Below the pieces are notes generated by a model. It saw nothing but the letters and a program-made list of their open reading frames with translations, had not been told where the DNA came from and ran no database searches. From Balaenoptera acutorostrata (lineage: Eukaryota; Chordata; Mammalia; Artiodactyla; Balaenopteridae), in the NCBI RefSeq assembly GCF_949987535.1, contig NC_080075.1:2542001-2606000 (forward strand): a stretch of DNA of 64,000 nucleotides. The letters run 5' to 3'. A program made the translations under genes and the position numbers. How positions within the stretch are numbered: the stretch's first letter is position 1; the number at the start of each line of letters is the position of its first letter. Below are positions 10,876 to 24,200 of the stretch, piece by piece.

Positions 10876-13028
10876 TGAAAGCCTATTTAATCCAGAATCA
10901 TGAAGAAGCAGAGTTCCGTTAGAGGCTAGTGTGAAGCGCGATGGCAGATGCTCATTACTTGTGTCATGATTTCCATGGGCAAATGCATTCAGGGCTGTGA
11001 AATGGGGTTTCAAGATCCCCTCACGCACCCTCCCAAACTGTGATGAACCCTTCCTCTGATTCTAGGGAATGAAATGGGCCCTGTGTGTCCGGGTGGAAGT
11101 GAGGCTGAGGTTAGGGAAAGAAGGTTTGGGATAAGAAATGCATCAGGAGCAACAGGCCAGGGCCCCAGGACAAGTTTTGGGACAGCTGGGGCAGGCTGGA
11201 GGGGGCATTGGGTGGAAATGTGTGAATAGAACAGAGTCACCTGGGTTGTTGACAAAGGCTCTCCCCGTTTCCTCTTCTTCCCCAGTTCTTCCCTAACCCT
11301 GATTCTGCCCGAGGCCAGAGCCCGGGTGGACGGGGCCGAAGGGCTGGGAGCCCCGGAGAGCCCCGGGAAGCAGCAGGAGGGAGCAGGAAGGCGTCAGAGG
11401 GAAGGGGACCCACCCACCAGCAGCCAGGGCGGCCTTTCTGAATAAGGACAACCAGGTGAAGGGCTCCGGAGAGTCAGGCGGCCGGGATCACAAGGACATC
11501 AAACGAGCCGGCTCTGGAGATTCAGGACCCCGTCATCTCCCCCTGCCTGGACCTCACCCGAGGCCACATGACTGCCGCCGCGTGCCAGCTACGAGATGCC
11601 AGGTCGGAGGGGACAGAGACCTACCTGTGTGTGAGCCCCAAGCTCTGGACAGCCTTGGCGTCCAGGTGCTAATTCAAAGGCAAATCCGTTATCTTTTAGG
11701 GAAGGAGGCAGTGTGGGAACTCCCCTGCTCCCCACTTTCCCTGCCTGTGTATTTCCCCACATCTTCTGCTTTTTTTTTCCTTCGTTCATTCAAGTCAGAC
11801 CACCTCCTTCTTCCAGTTGTAGCAAAAACACAGCCTGACCCCAATGTGTGTTTTGATTTTAACAAGGATAATGTGATTAATTTCCTTCTATGATTTCACA
11901 TTTTTCCCGACAGGAGAGGCAACAGCCTCACACCCCTTCTGCCAAGTCCTAGCCCATCTTCACCTACTGAACAGTAACTAACCAGGACCTGGCCCACCAG
12001 ATGCCCTCGCTAACCGGGGCTTCCGCTCACCCTCTCTCTGGGCCACGTTTGGGAGAACGTGCTTCCCGGCCCTTTCCAAGGCCTACTCCCCGGGGCCAGA
12101 GCGTGGATTCCGGGGCAGCCTGGGCCGCAGACGGAAGCACCTCCCAGAGCAGCTGGCCACGCTCCTCACCACACCCGGGCCTCGGGTACCGACCATGTGG
12201 TGCGCGACACCCAGGCGGTTCCGGCCAGGCCACGACGGACGGACCGAGGCCCGGGGAGCACTAGCACGTGTTCACAAGATCTAGGACGAACTCAAATGCT
12301 GTGCTTGTCTTTTAGTTCCCAAGTTCATCGTAAAGTCCCCCACTGTACAGAGTGTGGTGTTTGGACGTTTTGCTGCAGGTGTTGATGCGGTCCGCACTGG
12401 ACGCATCACAGCATGGACGAGGATACGGAGAACGCGGCCACCAGGAAACCTTTCCTACTGCCAGCACGTTGCATTCGGTGATGTGAAGCAGCTTTTTTCC
12501 CGCAAAGTTATGACTTTCTCTACAGCTCGTTCAATAATGTATAAACTGCCATACCTTCCACGAGGAAAGAACGAAGAAGGAATGGAAATCACTGTTTAAA
12601 AAAAAGAAAAAGCAAGATGCTGTCGGACGTGGCAGGTGCTCAGGGGTGCTCAGGATTCTAATGTCCTCCGTGAAGACCAGGCTCTGAGAACACCTCAGTT
12701 TCCTTGAATCTACGATCATAAAGTTGTGCTATTTAAGATGGAGAGGAAATCTCAGAGACGGGCTTGCTCAGCTGTGTTCTGGTTCCTGCTGCGGGAGGCA
12801 GGCTGCCCGGGAGGGGCACAGAGCCTACTCTCCCCGCCCCCAGCGGCTCTAGTGAGCTGTGCCCCCCACCCTGGGGTCCCAGGCGGGAGCCTCTCCGCAG
12901 CTGCCCCCGGACAGTCGGCCGAGGGAGGTGGCAGCCGAGCTCCTCAACGGGGCCACGTCCACAGTCACCACATGGAAGACCAGCCACACACTGTGCAACA
13001 CACTTTATCTGCATTTAATAACCGTATA
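10876..13028. other. GC- and CpG-rich intron, nothing recognised
   Basis: The segment at about 11990-12280 is notably CpG-rich. No coding signal or interspersed repeat recognised. Confidence 0.5.
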
Positions 13029-13044
13029 AAAAATAACGTGTGCC

Positions 13045-13435
13045 GGGCTTCCCTGGGGCGCAGTGGTTAAGCATTCGCCTGCCAATGCAGGGGACACAGG
13101 TTCGAGCCCTGGTCTGGGAAGATCCCACATGCCGCGGAGCAACTAAGCCCGTGAGCCACAACTGCTGAGCCTGTGCCCTAGAGCCTGCGAGCCACAACTA
13201 CTGAGCCCATGTGCCACAGCGACTGAGCCCGTGTGCCACAACTACTGAGCCCGTGTGCCACAACTACTGAAGCCCGCATGCCTAGAGCCCGTGCTCCACA
13301 ACAACAGAAGCCACCGCAATGTGAAGCCCGTGCACCGCAACGAAGAGTAGCCCCCGCTCACCGCAACTAGAGAAAGCCCGCACACAGCAACAAAGACTCA
13401 ACGCAGCCAAAAATAAATAAAATAAATAAATTTAA
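13045..13435 (+). mobile_element. CHR-type SINE, longest variant
   Basis: Head GGGCTTCCCTGGGGCGCAGT, box B-like GGTTCGAGCCC, A-rich tail. The body carries extra tandem copies of a unit reading GAGCCCGTGTGCCACAACTA, making it longer than the others. The target-site duplication (AAAAATAACGTGTGC / AAAAATACGCGTGCA) is imperfect. Confidence 0.9.
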
Positions 13436-13450
13436 AAAAATACGCGTGCA

Positions 13451-15799
13451 CCATCAGGAATAGGCATTTGACTCTGAGCAGACAGCGTCATTTTAAGTGG
13501 TAAACAGCTGAGTTGGATTTAAAGGTAAACTATGCTTTGAAAAAACCTCACATTTACTAATCTTAAGGATTTTTTGAAGGGCCACCGTTTAGGATCAATG
13601 CAGTAGTTCTCTCTTGCTTTAATCTGTTCCACACCCTCTACGCCATCCCTCTTCAACAGAGTTCCTCTCTTCTCGTGGTCTCAGCAGGGCCCATCCCCAG
13701 GACTCGGAGCAGAGCTCCCCCTGCAGTCTGGGGCGGGGGGAACCGGCTCTCGGAGCCAGCCACACCCGCAGGCACCTGTGTGAAGGAGAGGCCCAGAGAC
13801 ACAGAGACAGCACCTGGATGACGTGAACTGAGCCCGGGAATCCAACCACACTTCCCAATGATGTGAGCTAATCCCTCTTTAAACTGTCCTCTTCTTCCTG
13901 TTGCTTGTTTGTTTTCTTTAGCTGCTTTTGAGTTGATCTCTGTCACTTCGATTAAGGGCTCTGGAAAAAATAAAATGACCCTCCCCCACTCTCGCTCCTC
14001 TGCTCCCACCTCACCTCCTGAAATACGCCACTCAGAAAAGAGGTATGCTTGGGTGGGACGCCGCAGAAAACAGAGCAAAAGTTGGGGAGCCCCCAGGCTT
14101 GTGCGTGGGGGTGAGCAGACACTGGCCGTGCTTCCTAATCCCAGGGCAGCCTGGGGTTGAATATTTACCCCAAGAGCCTGCACTCGAGGTCTGTGACTCT
14201 GGGAGGCACGGACGTTAGGCCTTAACCGATCGAAGCCCCCCGACCTCGACTTCTGCTCTGCTCTGCACGGGGACCCAGGGCCACCGGCCCCATCCGAGGT
14301 GGGTCTCGGAGGACCCCACCCCCACCCCGGGCAGCCCGGACAGCGACGGGCTGGTCAGTGCAGAACATCTCACACCCGGCCGGGGCTCAGGCCAAGCAGA
14401 CTGGGGTGTGGCTGTCCCAGGTGGCACCTGCCCCTCCCGTCACTCAGAGGCACAACCGCTGCTGCCTGCTGGACGTGCGAGCCTGGGGAGGGTGAAGAAC
14501 GTGTGGAGAGCAGGGGGGGAACCGGGCAGGGGCCCAGGGAGGGGACGGGGAGGGGAGGGAGCAGCAGAGACGCGTCCGGCGGAGGCAGCATGACTGTGGC
14601 GGGCAGGGCGCAGAGCTGGCCCATCTCACCCTCGTCCCCGCGTCACCGCTGGAAGATACTGCACGTGGCACTGCGCCTGCCTCACTGACAGGGACCGGGC
14701 CCACTCGAAGAGGCGGACACCCCACTTCCCAGCCGCGTCCAAGACGGAGGACTAAATGCAGCCCTAGGCGTCCAGCTTCGTCGTCCTCCCTGGGCTTGCA
14801 CGCCCGGCGGGTCGCACCTCGGTCACGCCTCTGAGAGAGTGGCAGGAGGGGCCGGCGCCCCCTGGAGCAGCCGGGTGATGGCTCTTGTGCCCAGGCCTGA
14901 GACGCTCGGTACCGCCCAGCTGGTCCCCGGGGACCGATTTCACCCGCATGACACCGCAGCCCTGCGGCTACCGCGGCCAGGCCCACATCAGCGCCAGCAA
15001 AGCAGACGCTTGCCCTGTAAGGCCCTGACAGCAAGCGCGGGGAACGCTTTCCCCTGACGGGCGGGATGTGCCGACCCCAGGGAGGCGAAGGGCTGAGGAT
15101 AAAGCCGGGCCAGGAGCCTTTCTCCCGCTAGCAGCTTAAATCGAGCTTTTGAAGATGAAAACCACTGTCCTTGCCTAAAGCGGAGTCAGCCTGCTGTACG
15201 GCCTGTGGGAAACACCGGGGGCTCCACGCTCCCCCCTGAAACTGCCATGAACCCCGGGGGTTTACTTCTTTATTCCTAGGCATGTGCACCTTAGGTGCGT
15301 ACCCCCCACCCTACGATGAAACGTGCCCTTATGTGCTGTACGGAACCCCCAGGTTCAGGGAGGGGTGGTCCAGGACGGGGCAGGGGGAGGAAGGAGCCTT
15401 CCTCAGATGGATGGGAGCCGCCACCCCTGTGGCAGACCCACACGGCCCGCGCCGGGCCGCCAGCTGGCCGAGGGACAAAGGAGCCATTCACCATCCACGT
15501 GCCCAGATGGTCCCCTTTCCAGCGGGCAGGAGTGCCAGCAGCCAGCACAAGACGGAGAGGCGTCGGGGGCAAAGGCTACCACCGCACGGGTCCACGGCTC
15601 CAGAACCGGAATTTCCATCCCTGCCCCTAAGAGAGCCCATTCCCTTGTGAGCAGGCAGGCAAATAACATGACTGAATGTGTAAGCCTGAAGAAAACTGGT
15701 TTAGAAGCATAGGATGGTCTACCAAATGCTTATGTCAAATGGTAACACGGATGCTAGTGAAAAGAAGTTTTTAAAAAACTGTAATTATAAATTGTAATT
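13451..15799. other. GC- and CpG-rich intron, nothing recognised
   Basis: Open frames here overlap in several frames and both strands, as expected for stop-poor GC-rich DNA. A G-rich run lies at about 14505-14565. Confidence 0.5.
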
Positions 15800-15814
15800 A
15801 AAAATACATATTCA

Positions 15815-16113
15815 GGGCTTCCCTGGTGGCGCAGCGGTTGAGAATCTGCCTGCCAATGCAGGGGACACGGGTTCGAGCCCTGGTCTGGGAGGATCCCACA
15901 TGCCGCGGAGCAACTGGGCCCGTGAGCCACAACTACTGAGCCTGCGCGTCTGGAGCCTGTGCTCCACAAGAAGAGAGGCCACGATAGTGAGAGGCCCGCG
16001 CACCGCAATGAAGAGTGGCCCCCACTTGCTGCAACTAGAGAAAAGCCCTCGCACAGAAACGAAGACCCAACACAAACCATAAATAAATGAACAAATAAAT
16101 AAAAATTAAAAAA
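15815..16113 (+). mobile_element. CHR-type SINE, shorter-body variant
   Basis: Box A-like TGGCGCAGCGG and box B-like GGTTCGAGCCC. The body has the CTGCGCGTCTGGAGCCTGTG block of the shorter subfamily. Flanks AAAATACATATTCAG and AAAAAACATATTCAG are the duplication. Confidence 0.93.
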
Positions 16114-16128
16114 AAAAAACATATTCAG

Positions 16129-19100
16129 TACCTCTCAACACACATACCTGCTGCATCAGCACAAGCACCTCTGAATGTGCAGAACGGGGGTGGGAGTGGG
16201 CCGTGGACGTGCAGGGATTCAACGTGACCTTCTGAAGCACCACGCAGTGTCAGCCCCTGGCAGGAGCTCACAAGCACAACTTTCTGAGCCCACGCCTGCT
16301 CAGCAAAATGAAATATGACAACAAAAGAGAGAGAGCGAGTAAAGGGACGACACACTGGTGGGCGCGAGGGGCTGGCAGACAACTGGACCCCAGTTCTGAC
16401 CCCGCTCCAGGCCCGGCTCCTGCCCCACTGGCTTGTGGCCCTGGCAGTTCTGCACTCTCGTCTCCCGTTTCTGCATCCGTAACACGAGGACGTCCGTGGC
16501 ACTGGCGGGGCGGCTGTGAGGGTCCAAAGCCTGAGGAAGGGGCCGAACGCAGCGTCCCGTACACAGCAGGAGCCGCACGACTGCGGCCGTGGTGTTTACT
16601 GCTCTCACCGCTCCATAAATTGTTTTCCTCTCTGGCTGAGGGCCAAGGTCCACTGGAGAAAAGAACAGGTGGTGCTTTCTCCACGGAGGTGCGCACGTGT
16701 CTGTTTTCTCCCTAAAACGCTCCTGCGGGACAGCCTGGCCTCAGTCCTGCTCTCTGGGTCAGGAGCAGCTAAGACACGAGGGCCGCTCTGAAGCATCTCA
16801 GGAGAGAATGCCCCCTCAGTGCAAAGCTGGCCTTCAGTTAGGAAGTGGAAGAGGCACCCCATCTTCCCAGGCTGGACAGAAGGGCTTCCGCGACCACACG
16901 CTGCTCTGGACAAGGCGAACGCCGGTTACTAAGAGGCCAGGCCCCCGCCGGTTCCAGGAAGGGGTCCTGATGTAGCTGGGCTCGGCCTCCAGGCCCTCGT
17001 TCCCACATGGCTTTTGTGGCAGCGCCCTGCCTGGGCCCAAGACCTGCTCCTGGCTCTGCTGTGAAGCACCTTGTTACCCTGGACAAGTTACTCAACGTGC
17101 CTGATTTTCATAGAAAAGCTGTGGACCAGGTTATCTCCAGAGCCCCCTCCAGGATTCAAGAATTCTACACAGAGAGCCCAAAGTGTCGAATGAACTTCAC
17201 TTTTTAAACTTAACCGTACATACTAGGCTACACAAAAACAACCACAGAAGAACCGTAAGTGGCCCTTTTGGATCCTACAGCCAACTCCTGTCACCAGTGT
17301 TTGGCTGAGCACGTTGGGCTAAATATTACAGGACGGGTCGCTTTAGAGCAGTGCCTAAGGACCCCAACCATTTCACTACCAATTCACGCTCCACTATGAA
17401 TAACCACTTGTAAATTTTCCAAGCTAGATACGCAACTGCTTTGCTCCCTGAAAAAAGCCAAAACTACAAAATCAATGGACGTTCCCCGCAAACAGCCAGC
17501 CCAGGACGGCTGGCTTCCAGGAGGAAACACGGGCAGACCCCCAGCCCGAAAACTCACCAAGAGCTGCCCTCCAGGTGGCTTCCCAGCCGTGAGAAGCACG
17601 GGGGACAATCTGGATGCTCACAGAATCCGTGAGTTTGGAAGCAGAGAAAGGAAGTTACGAGCTGAGAGAGAGGGACGGCAGCCTGCGGGGGCTGATCAGG
17701 GCAGCGGCTTTTGGACAGAGATGATGTGAGCAGGGGCTCAGCGAGGAGGAGAGAAACACTCTGCCCACTCGAAGTCGCTGATGCTCGACAATTAGAGCCC
17801 TGCCTCACCTGGGTCAGGTGAGCAGGGGCCCTCCGGTACAGACAGCAGCGGTGGGTGCAGGGCGGGGGGCTCGGGGCAGGAGGGGCCTGGTTGGCCTGCC
17901 AGCAGCCCCAGAGGCTCTGCAGTCGGCACCACGGCACCCGTCCTGAACAAAACCCCCCTGCACCCCACACCGGCCCCCGGGGACAGACATGAGCGTGTAA
18001 CAGGGAAAAGGAACGTTTGAGACATATGGATGAGATCTAAAAATGAGCGCGGGCCATATGGGGAAGCGCAGTTGGAAACACGGAGAGAAGATTTTACTTA
18101 ATTCTCAGCATCTGTAGTCCACGTTTTCTCTATTCTAAAACCGAAGGCTCCCACTTGAGTAACTTTGAGTCAAGAAAGGCTGGTATCGATGTTCTTTAGA
18201 AAAACGATAATTTTAATAAGAAGCAACCCAAGTGCCAGTCGCTGGGAAAGAAACTGGGAAATGCTTTACATGGTGTCCTTGTCCTTCCTCAGGGCACGAG
18301 GGGCCCGGGGGCCGGCGCGTCTGGCTTCAAGACCCCGTGTCACCGCACACCTGCTTCTCCTCCATCTCCCGAGTGTAGACCCCTCCTCCTTCCCCATCCC
18401 CTCTCCTGGCTTTTCTCCCATTAGCATTCTTTTGAACAATCTGTCTCTATTTTGTCTCTAATTATCCTCCCACTAATCTGTTGTGAGTTGTTTTACGTTT
18501 CTTGTTCTAAATACTTGGACACTTAACGATATATGCAAACAAATCCAAGTTTATTTTGGGCACTGGCACCACAATCGCTGCAGACGTTTCCATAGTCTGT
18601 GGGCATTACATCTGGCGGGTCATTTGTACCGTGAACGATCTCGCAAGACAGAATTCTAAAGAGTTCTAAGTTATGCCACATAATACGTAATTCGGGTTCG
18701 TACAACGGTAGATTATACAACAGAGACCGAAAAGGTCAACCTCAAGTGTTAAATGCAGCTCTGAAAACCCAGAGCCCCTGCTTTAATACAGGGAAGAGAT
18801 GATCGTTTGGAGAAGCTGGACCTTTAAAATCAAATTGAGATCTGTCAATCTTCTTCGCATGTTACCTACAAACTTTTCATGGGGCGTGATCTGGCTCTGC
18901 ACTTTAAGTGAGAAAAATGTACTTTGTACTTTTTGTACTGATTGCTTAGACGGTGACTGAGTTTAGGAAGTATGTTTAAGTGACATGTAAAAAGACTAAC
19001 GGTAATTTTCTTATTCTTTATGGACATTCAACCTAGAAAACCAAACTACTTCTAAGACAAATGCACTATAAAGAATCAGCTTCTCCTCTTCGGGTTTCTA

Positions 19101-19921
19101 CAGAACATACTGACCACTAAGGAACTGGGAGGCATGGACCAAGCTCACTCGGCAAAGACCCTTTCCAGCACGTGTCGCGATCAGGCTTCCGCGGAGAGGG
19201 TAGACGTTTCAGGACTGACTGCCTGGTGACAGTGGTATTGATGCCAGGAAGAAGTCACCTGTGCAACCTGATTTTGATTCTACGTGTGTAGAAATACTTA
19301 GCAAACAGATGCAAATGCCAACAGTGATTATTTCTCGGTGATAAGATCACAGGTGATTTATGGTTTTTTCTATTTTCCAATTTTTTTTTAATAAGTATGC
19401 CAGTCTTCAATGAATAGTTTTATAAAAGACAGGCATTTCAGAGATGACAATTCTGAGGACTACCTGAGTGCAGAAACCAGTGTCACAGAAAGAGCCTGTG
19501 AATGGCAAAGACGGCTGAAATCTCATGCGCGCAGACCCCCTGAACATGCCTGCTGCCGACACAACTGCTGCCAAAATAAGCATCGATTTAAGGAAAAGCA
19601 GGTATGTTCCTGGGACATTTGGCTTCCGAATCATTTTAATTAATGGTTCCTGCTCCCCTCAGTATGAAGGAAACAGGCAGTTATTGATAAGTGAATCCCC
19701 CAGGGCCGGGAGAAAACGATGCTCATGAAGTAGCTGGTCCCCTCGAGTCCCAGGGGCTGCAGCAAGGGTGGGAGAAAACCAACCCAGCCGTGCAGGTGGG
19801 ACCAGGGAGCGACTGGATGCACCAATACCGATGCCAAGCAGGCAGCATTCCCCCCACCCCCCAGGGCTCCCCGCAATCTGAATCCCCAACCCCGGAGGCT
19901 GACCAACAATAGCAGAGCTTG
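16129..19921. other. Intronic sequence with elevated CpG
   Basis: A weak MIR-like piece is possible at about 17030-17150 (GGACAAGTTACTCAA). No gene recognised. CpG stays common even in AT-rich parts, for example 18530-18740. Confidence 0.5.
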
Positions 19922-20125
19922 AGGAGTCGGGCAGACCTGCTTTGAATTTCAACCCATCACTTACTGTGTGTTCTTGGGCACACACATCCCTTAACCTCCG
20001 AGTCGCATTTTTTTCACGTGAAATATAAGGATGTTATTATACTCCCCTGAGGGTTACTGGGAAGATTAAACAAAAAGGTGTACAGGTAGGCAGCACCAAC
20101 GAGGCACCCAGAAATCATTATTACT
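19922..20125 (+). mobile_element. MIR SINE fossil
   Basis: It shows the order TTTGAATTTCAACCCATCAC, TTCTTGGGCA, CCTTAACCTCCGAG, then a region like ATAAGGATGTTATTATACTC and GGTTACTGGGAAGATTAAAC, which matches full-length MIR. Confidence 0.75.
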
Positions 20126-21114
20126 GCCTACACACTGGAAAAGGCACCCGACATCAGTCCCGGGTCTCGGGTTGAATTTTTCTGCTGCATTAAGCTTTCC
20201 CTTTGGCTTCGGGTGCGACGTGGGTGTTGGGAGTACAGGGATGGTGGTTACGGAGGCCGCGGGTCCCAGGCAACGGCTGGCACAGGGCCTTCCTGCCAGG
20301 GGAGGGCTTGGGGGCGGCTGTAGAAAGTAGACGGAGGCCTGGGACCAGCCCCCGAGACCACAGCGGAGCGGAACCTTGGTGGAGGAACCTCGCGAAATGC
20401 CTCAAACTCCAGGGCTCCCCCGCAGGCCGAGCCAGAACTGTTTCTACTGGTCAGAAACTAAGCTTCCCGTCAGCACAGCCCGTATGTGACAGCAAAAATC
20501 TGAATTCTGTCTCCTGAAGTTGAGACTCATGCCTGAAGCCTGAAACATTCCCACCGAAGGGCCTGCCGTCAACTCCAACGCGTCTCGTCATCACGGCCCA
20601 GGTTCTCTTCCTACTTCCCTAACCCTCTGGTCTTTCGGCTGGTTGTTCATTCGGGCTGGAAACCCTTGAGTCACCTGTGACTAACCTGCTGCTTCACACC
20701 CAGTTGGCACAGAGTTCTGGGCCTTCCCTGCGAAGCCCAGGGTCGGTGACATGCCCCCGGGTCACCCCGAGACCTCGTCCCCAGCCTCCTGCTGACACAC
20801 TGGCACCTCCACTCCCGCCCCGAGGACCAGGATCAAGATGCCTGCCATACACCCCGACGGCCACCCCTCCGTCCACCACGGGACAACCGCTGGGGCTCCC
20901 CTTTTCAAAAGCATCAGGCCTAATGACGGGGGCCTCCCCAGTGCGGGTCACCCAGGGCCCTCAGTGCCGCCGGCTCACTTACTGTCCTCCCACACGCCCC
21001 CTGCTCCCAGCCTCTGCCTCTCCCTCCACCGAGGACCAGCCCCGAGCATCCTTCACGTGAAGGATTCCAGTCTCAACCATCTGATGAGAAAAGCGGTCCC
21101 TTATCCCGCCCTAC
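20126..21114. other. GC-rich intron, nothing recognised
   Basis: CpG-rich from about 20740; short overlapping frames only. Confidence 0.5.
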
Positions 21115-21225
21115 GGACGCCGCAGCTGAGGCTCTGCGGCTTCCACGGCTCGCCCCGAATCGCTCAACCGGCGTGTGGGCGTGTGCCGAGCCTGGATTTG
21201 AAAAGACCCCAGCCTCACCCTCCTA
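21115..21225 (-). mobile_element. MIR-like fossil, minus orientation, CpG-rich
   Basis: GCAGCTGAGGCTCTGCGGCT followed by GCGTGTGGGCGTGTGCCGAG and CCTGGATTTGAA resembles the reverse MIR core. It is unusually rich in CpG for such an old repeat. Confidence 0.5.
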
Positions 21226-24200
21226 TGTAGGCTGCTTCCGCAAGGATAAGAGAGGCCCGAGTGGCCCCATCCAGCCGTTTCTGGTGGGCCAGGAGGGACA
21301 GCGCCACTGTCCTAATGACCCCCGCGCACCCGGGCCAGGGTTACTCTTCCGGTTACATCACAGGCTCCAGAGAGTCAGGGGCTGAACTCTGCCCGCCGGA
21401 TGAAAGAACGTGCAGCCGGCCTCCCCTGTCTGTCTGATCCACCCACGCCCTGTGACACGGTGCTGATCTCGACAGCACGTCTGCATCCCTGTTTCAAAGC
21501 CTTTGGTTATTGTTCCCAAAGGTCGCTCAGCAGGGAACCAGGTGGCTTAGAAGGACTTCCAAGGGACGGAGCGAGGGAGGGACACCTCCAACTCAGCCTG
21601 CGACAACCAGCGACTACAGCATCCGTCACCCATGGCTCATCGGGACAGATGGCCTGCCCTGCTTCAGCCCTACTGGGAACGCTTCTGATCACAGCAAAGA
21701 CCCACAGTCCTGCGGTGCCGGAAAGAAAATCCCCCCACGGCCTCACCAGCACGGAGGCCGGAGCCCATCTCTCGCCCCATCTCTGCTGTAACAAAAATGC
21801 CTACATTGAACTGGCACAGAGCAGCCTGGGCCGGTCCAGCAGGAAGCGGGGTTCCCTCACCTGCTTGCCAGTGATACGGAGGGAACCTGCTGGATGATTA
21901 CGGGAAGTTCTGAACCAAGTCCCGGGGAACCGTTCTGAGGAAGAATCGGTTGGCACATTCACACCGGGTGGCAACCTCGTGTGTTAGGTCCAGTCTCAGC
22001 AGGTCCTCGGTGATCCTCTGATCTCTGAAAGACTGATGACAAATGCAAGGCCCTGCAGCACCGCAGATGCCCGGAGAGAGCAGGAAGCCCGAGGTACAAG
22101 CTCTCCCCTGCTATGATCCAGCACCGAGGCCTGGGGTAGTCCCTAAACCACTCTATGTCTGCCCGTTTGGTTCAATGTACAGAGAAGCTGTAAGAACAGC
22201 ACAAAGGACGTTATTTTCCCTGAACTATCTTGAGAGTAAGCCGCCAGCGTCCTGTCCCATCACCTCAACACCTGGCGTGCGTCTCCACACACAAGGGCGT
22301 CCTTCCTCCTCCACACAAAACCGGGACGTTAACACCGATACACGATTACTGTCACACTCAGACCCCACTCCGGTTTTGCTAGTAAGGCCCTGGTTTTCAT
22401 CTGTAAAACAGGGAACTTAGTATCACTAGGATTCCCTCTAACATCCTAGCTGCTTATCTCTGTGACGCAGCCCTATAAAACACCCACCCAGTAAGCCCTG
22501 ATATTCAACTTGGTGAAAAAAACCCAAGTTCAAGCTAAAGGCATGTGACCCATCTCTGTCACAGGCCTTCTCTTGGGGAAGACACTCAGTCAACCGTACA
22601 CGGATATGCCTCAAGGAACCCTGGGAACTTCACCCCCAGAAACCGCCCCTCCCCGACCACAAGCATCAACCCAGACAGCGCAAGGGCTCTTTTCGTTAGT
22701 GAGCGCTGGTCGCCTCCGGTAGCCGCTCTCTGCTCCCAGGTCTGGCTTGGAGTCGCAGAGGTGGGGACAGGTCCCGGAGCTCCTCACCGGCAGGTGACTA
22801 ACTAACCTCAGGCAGGGTCGCACTGGGGCCAAGGCTAAAGCAACAGCCCTGGGGGCAGCTCACTTCTGGTTCCACGTGCCGCAGGAGGTGGTCAGCGAAG
22901 GATGCGTGTGCCTTGGAACAAACCCTCCACGGGCGATGCTGACAGGTTATAAACGGAACCGTAGCTTCCTGGGTAGCCCAAGTCAGCACCTGGGCCCAAG
23001 GCAACCATCGCGAAGACAGGTAACCTTCGGGGCTTCGGCGGGTTCCAGCTGCTGTCGTCAAGGGGTGACAAAAACCGTTCTTCAGTAAAATCCCTCCCTG
23101 GGAGCAGCTTCCCCATCTCACAAGATTTAGCACAATGCCTTCCAACACCTAACCTGCATGGTTTCATGAGTCGGGTTGTGTAAAACACCAAGGCTGGGCC
23201 AGAGCCCGGGAATGCACCGAGCCTTTCAAAACATCGCCTGGGCGCTGCCGGCAGGAACAGTTCTTGAGGACGGCTCCTTGTTATCTGTGGAAAAGTTCTC
23301 TTGGACTAATCGTGATCGTAAGTTGAACGTGAGAGGAGACCTAGTGTATCAACGTGCTACCCGTCTACAAATATGAGCTCATATTGTTTTATTTAATTAT
23401 AAATTATTAAGGGAAAAGGAAGAGCACTAGTCCTTTCCTAACGGAGAGACCTTTTCGGGAAAGGTACTGCTTTCTGGAGGTTACTGTAACAAACTATTAC
23501 ATGTGATTAAATTAAATTGGCGACCGACCTCAGCACAGCACAGGGATACAGGAAAGCAGGAGACAGCTCTGCCGAGTCACGGTTACCTGCAGTTAGAGAT
23601 GCCGACACACAAGGAGAACACAGGGACTTTTACGGGGAGTCCGGTGCTATTGTGTTTCACACCAGGTGCCTGCCGGGGAAATCTTAACCACGGTTTTAGA
23701 AACTGGGTGGATTTCCATGGCAGTAGAATTACAAATGTGGATGATGTCATGAGCCGCTATTAGAAGGTCAACATGTGTGGTGGTGTTTTTGACGTTGTTT
23801 TCACGCCTTCTAATACGCAGTAGAGAGAATTTCTGCTGGGTGCATAATCAGTCTACGATCACGCTATAATTCCAACAGCACACCCGTCACGGTAGTTTAC
23901 ACAGGAAGCCACGGATGCTTTAGCACCAGTCTTCTCTGTAACGGAGACCAGCGGGCGGCAGGAGAGGCTGCGGAAAGTTTTCCCACCTTCCTTCTCGACG
24001 CTGATGCCTCGTCAGGTCTGACGATGGAGAAATAAGTCACACCGCCACGGTGGTTCTTGTCGGGGTACCTCCCTTCTCTGTGACACCGTTCAAGGGGGCA
24101 ATGGAAAACTCACGCCGAGACAACAAGGTCTCTCTTTGTCCAACAAAAGCAAGGCTTTGGTGACCACGACAAACACATAGAAGCAAAAAAGACAGACAAT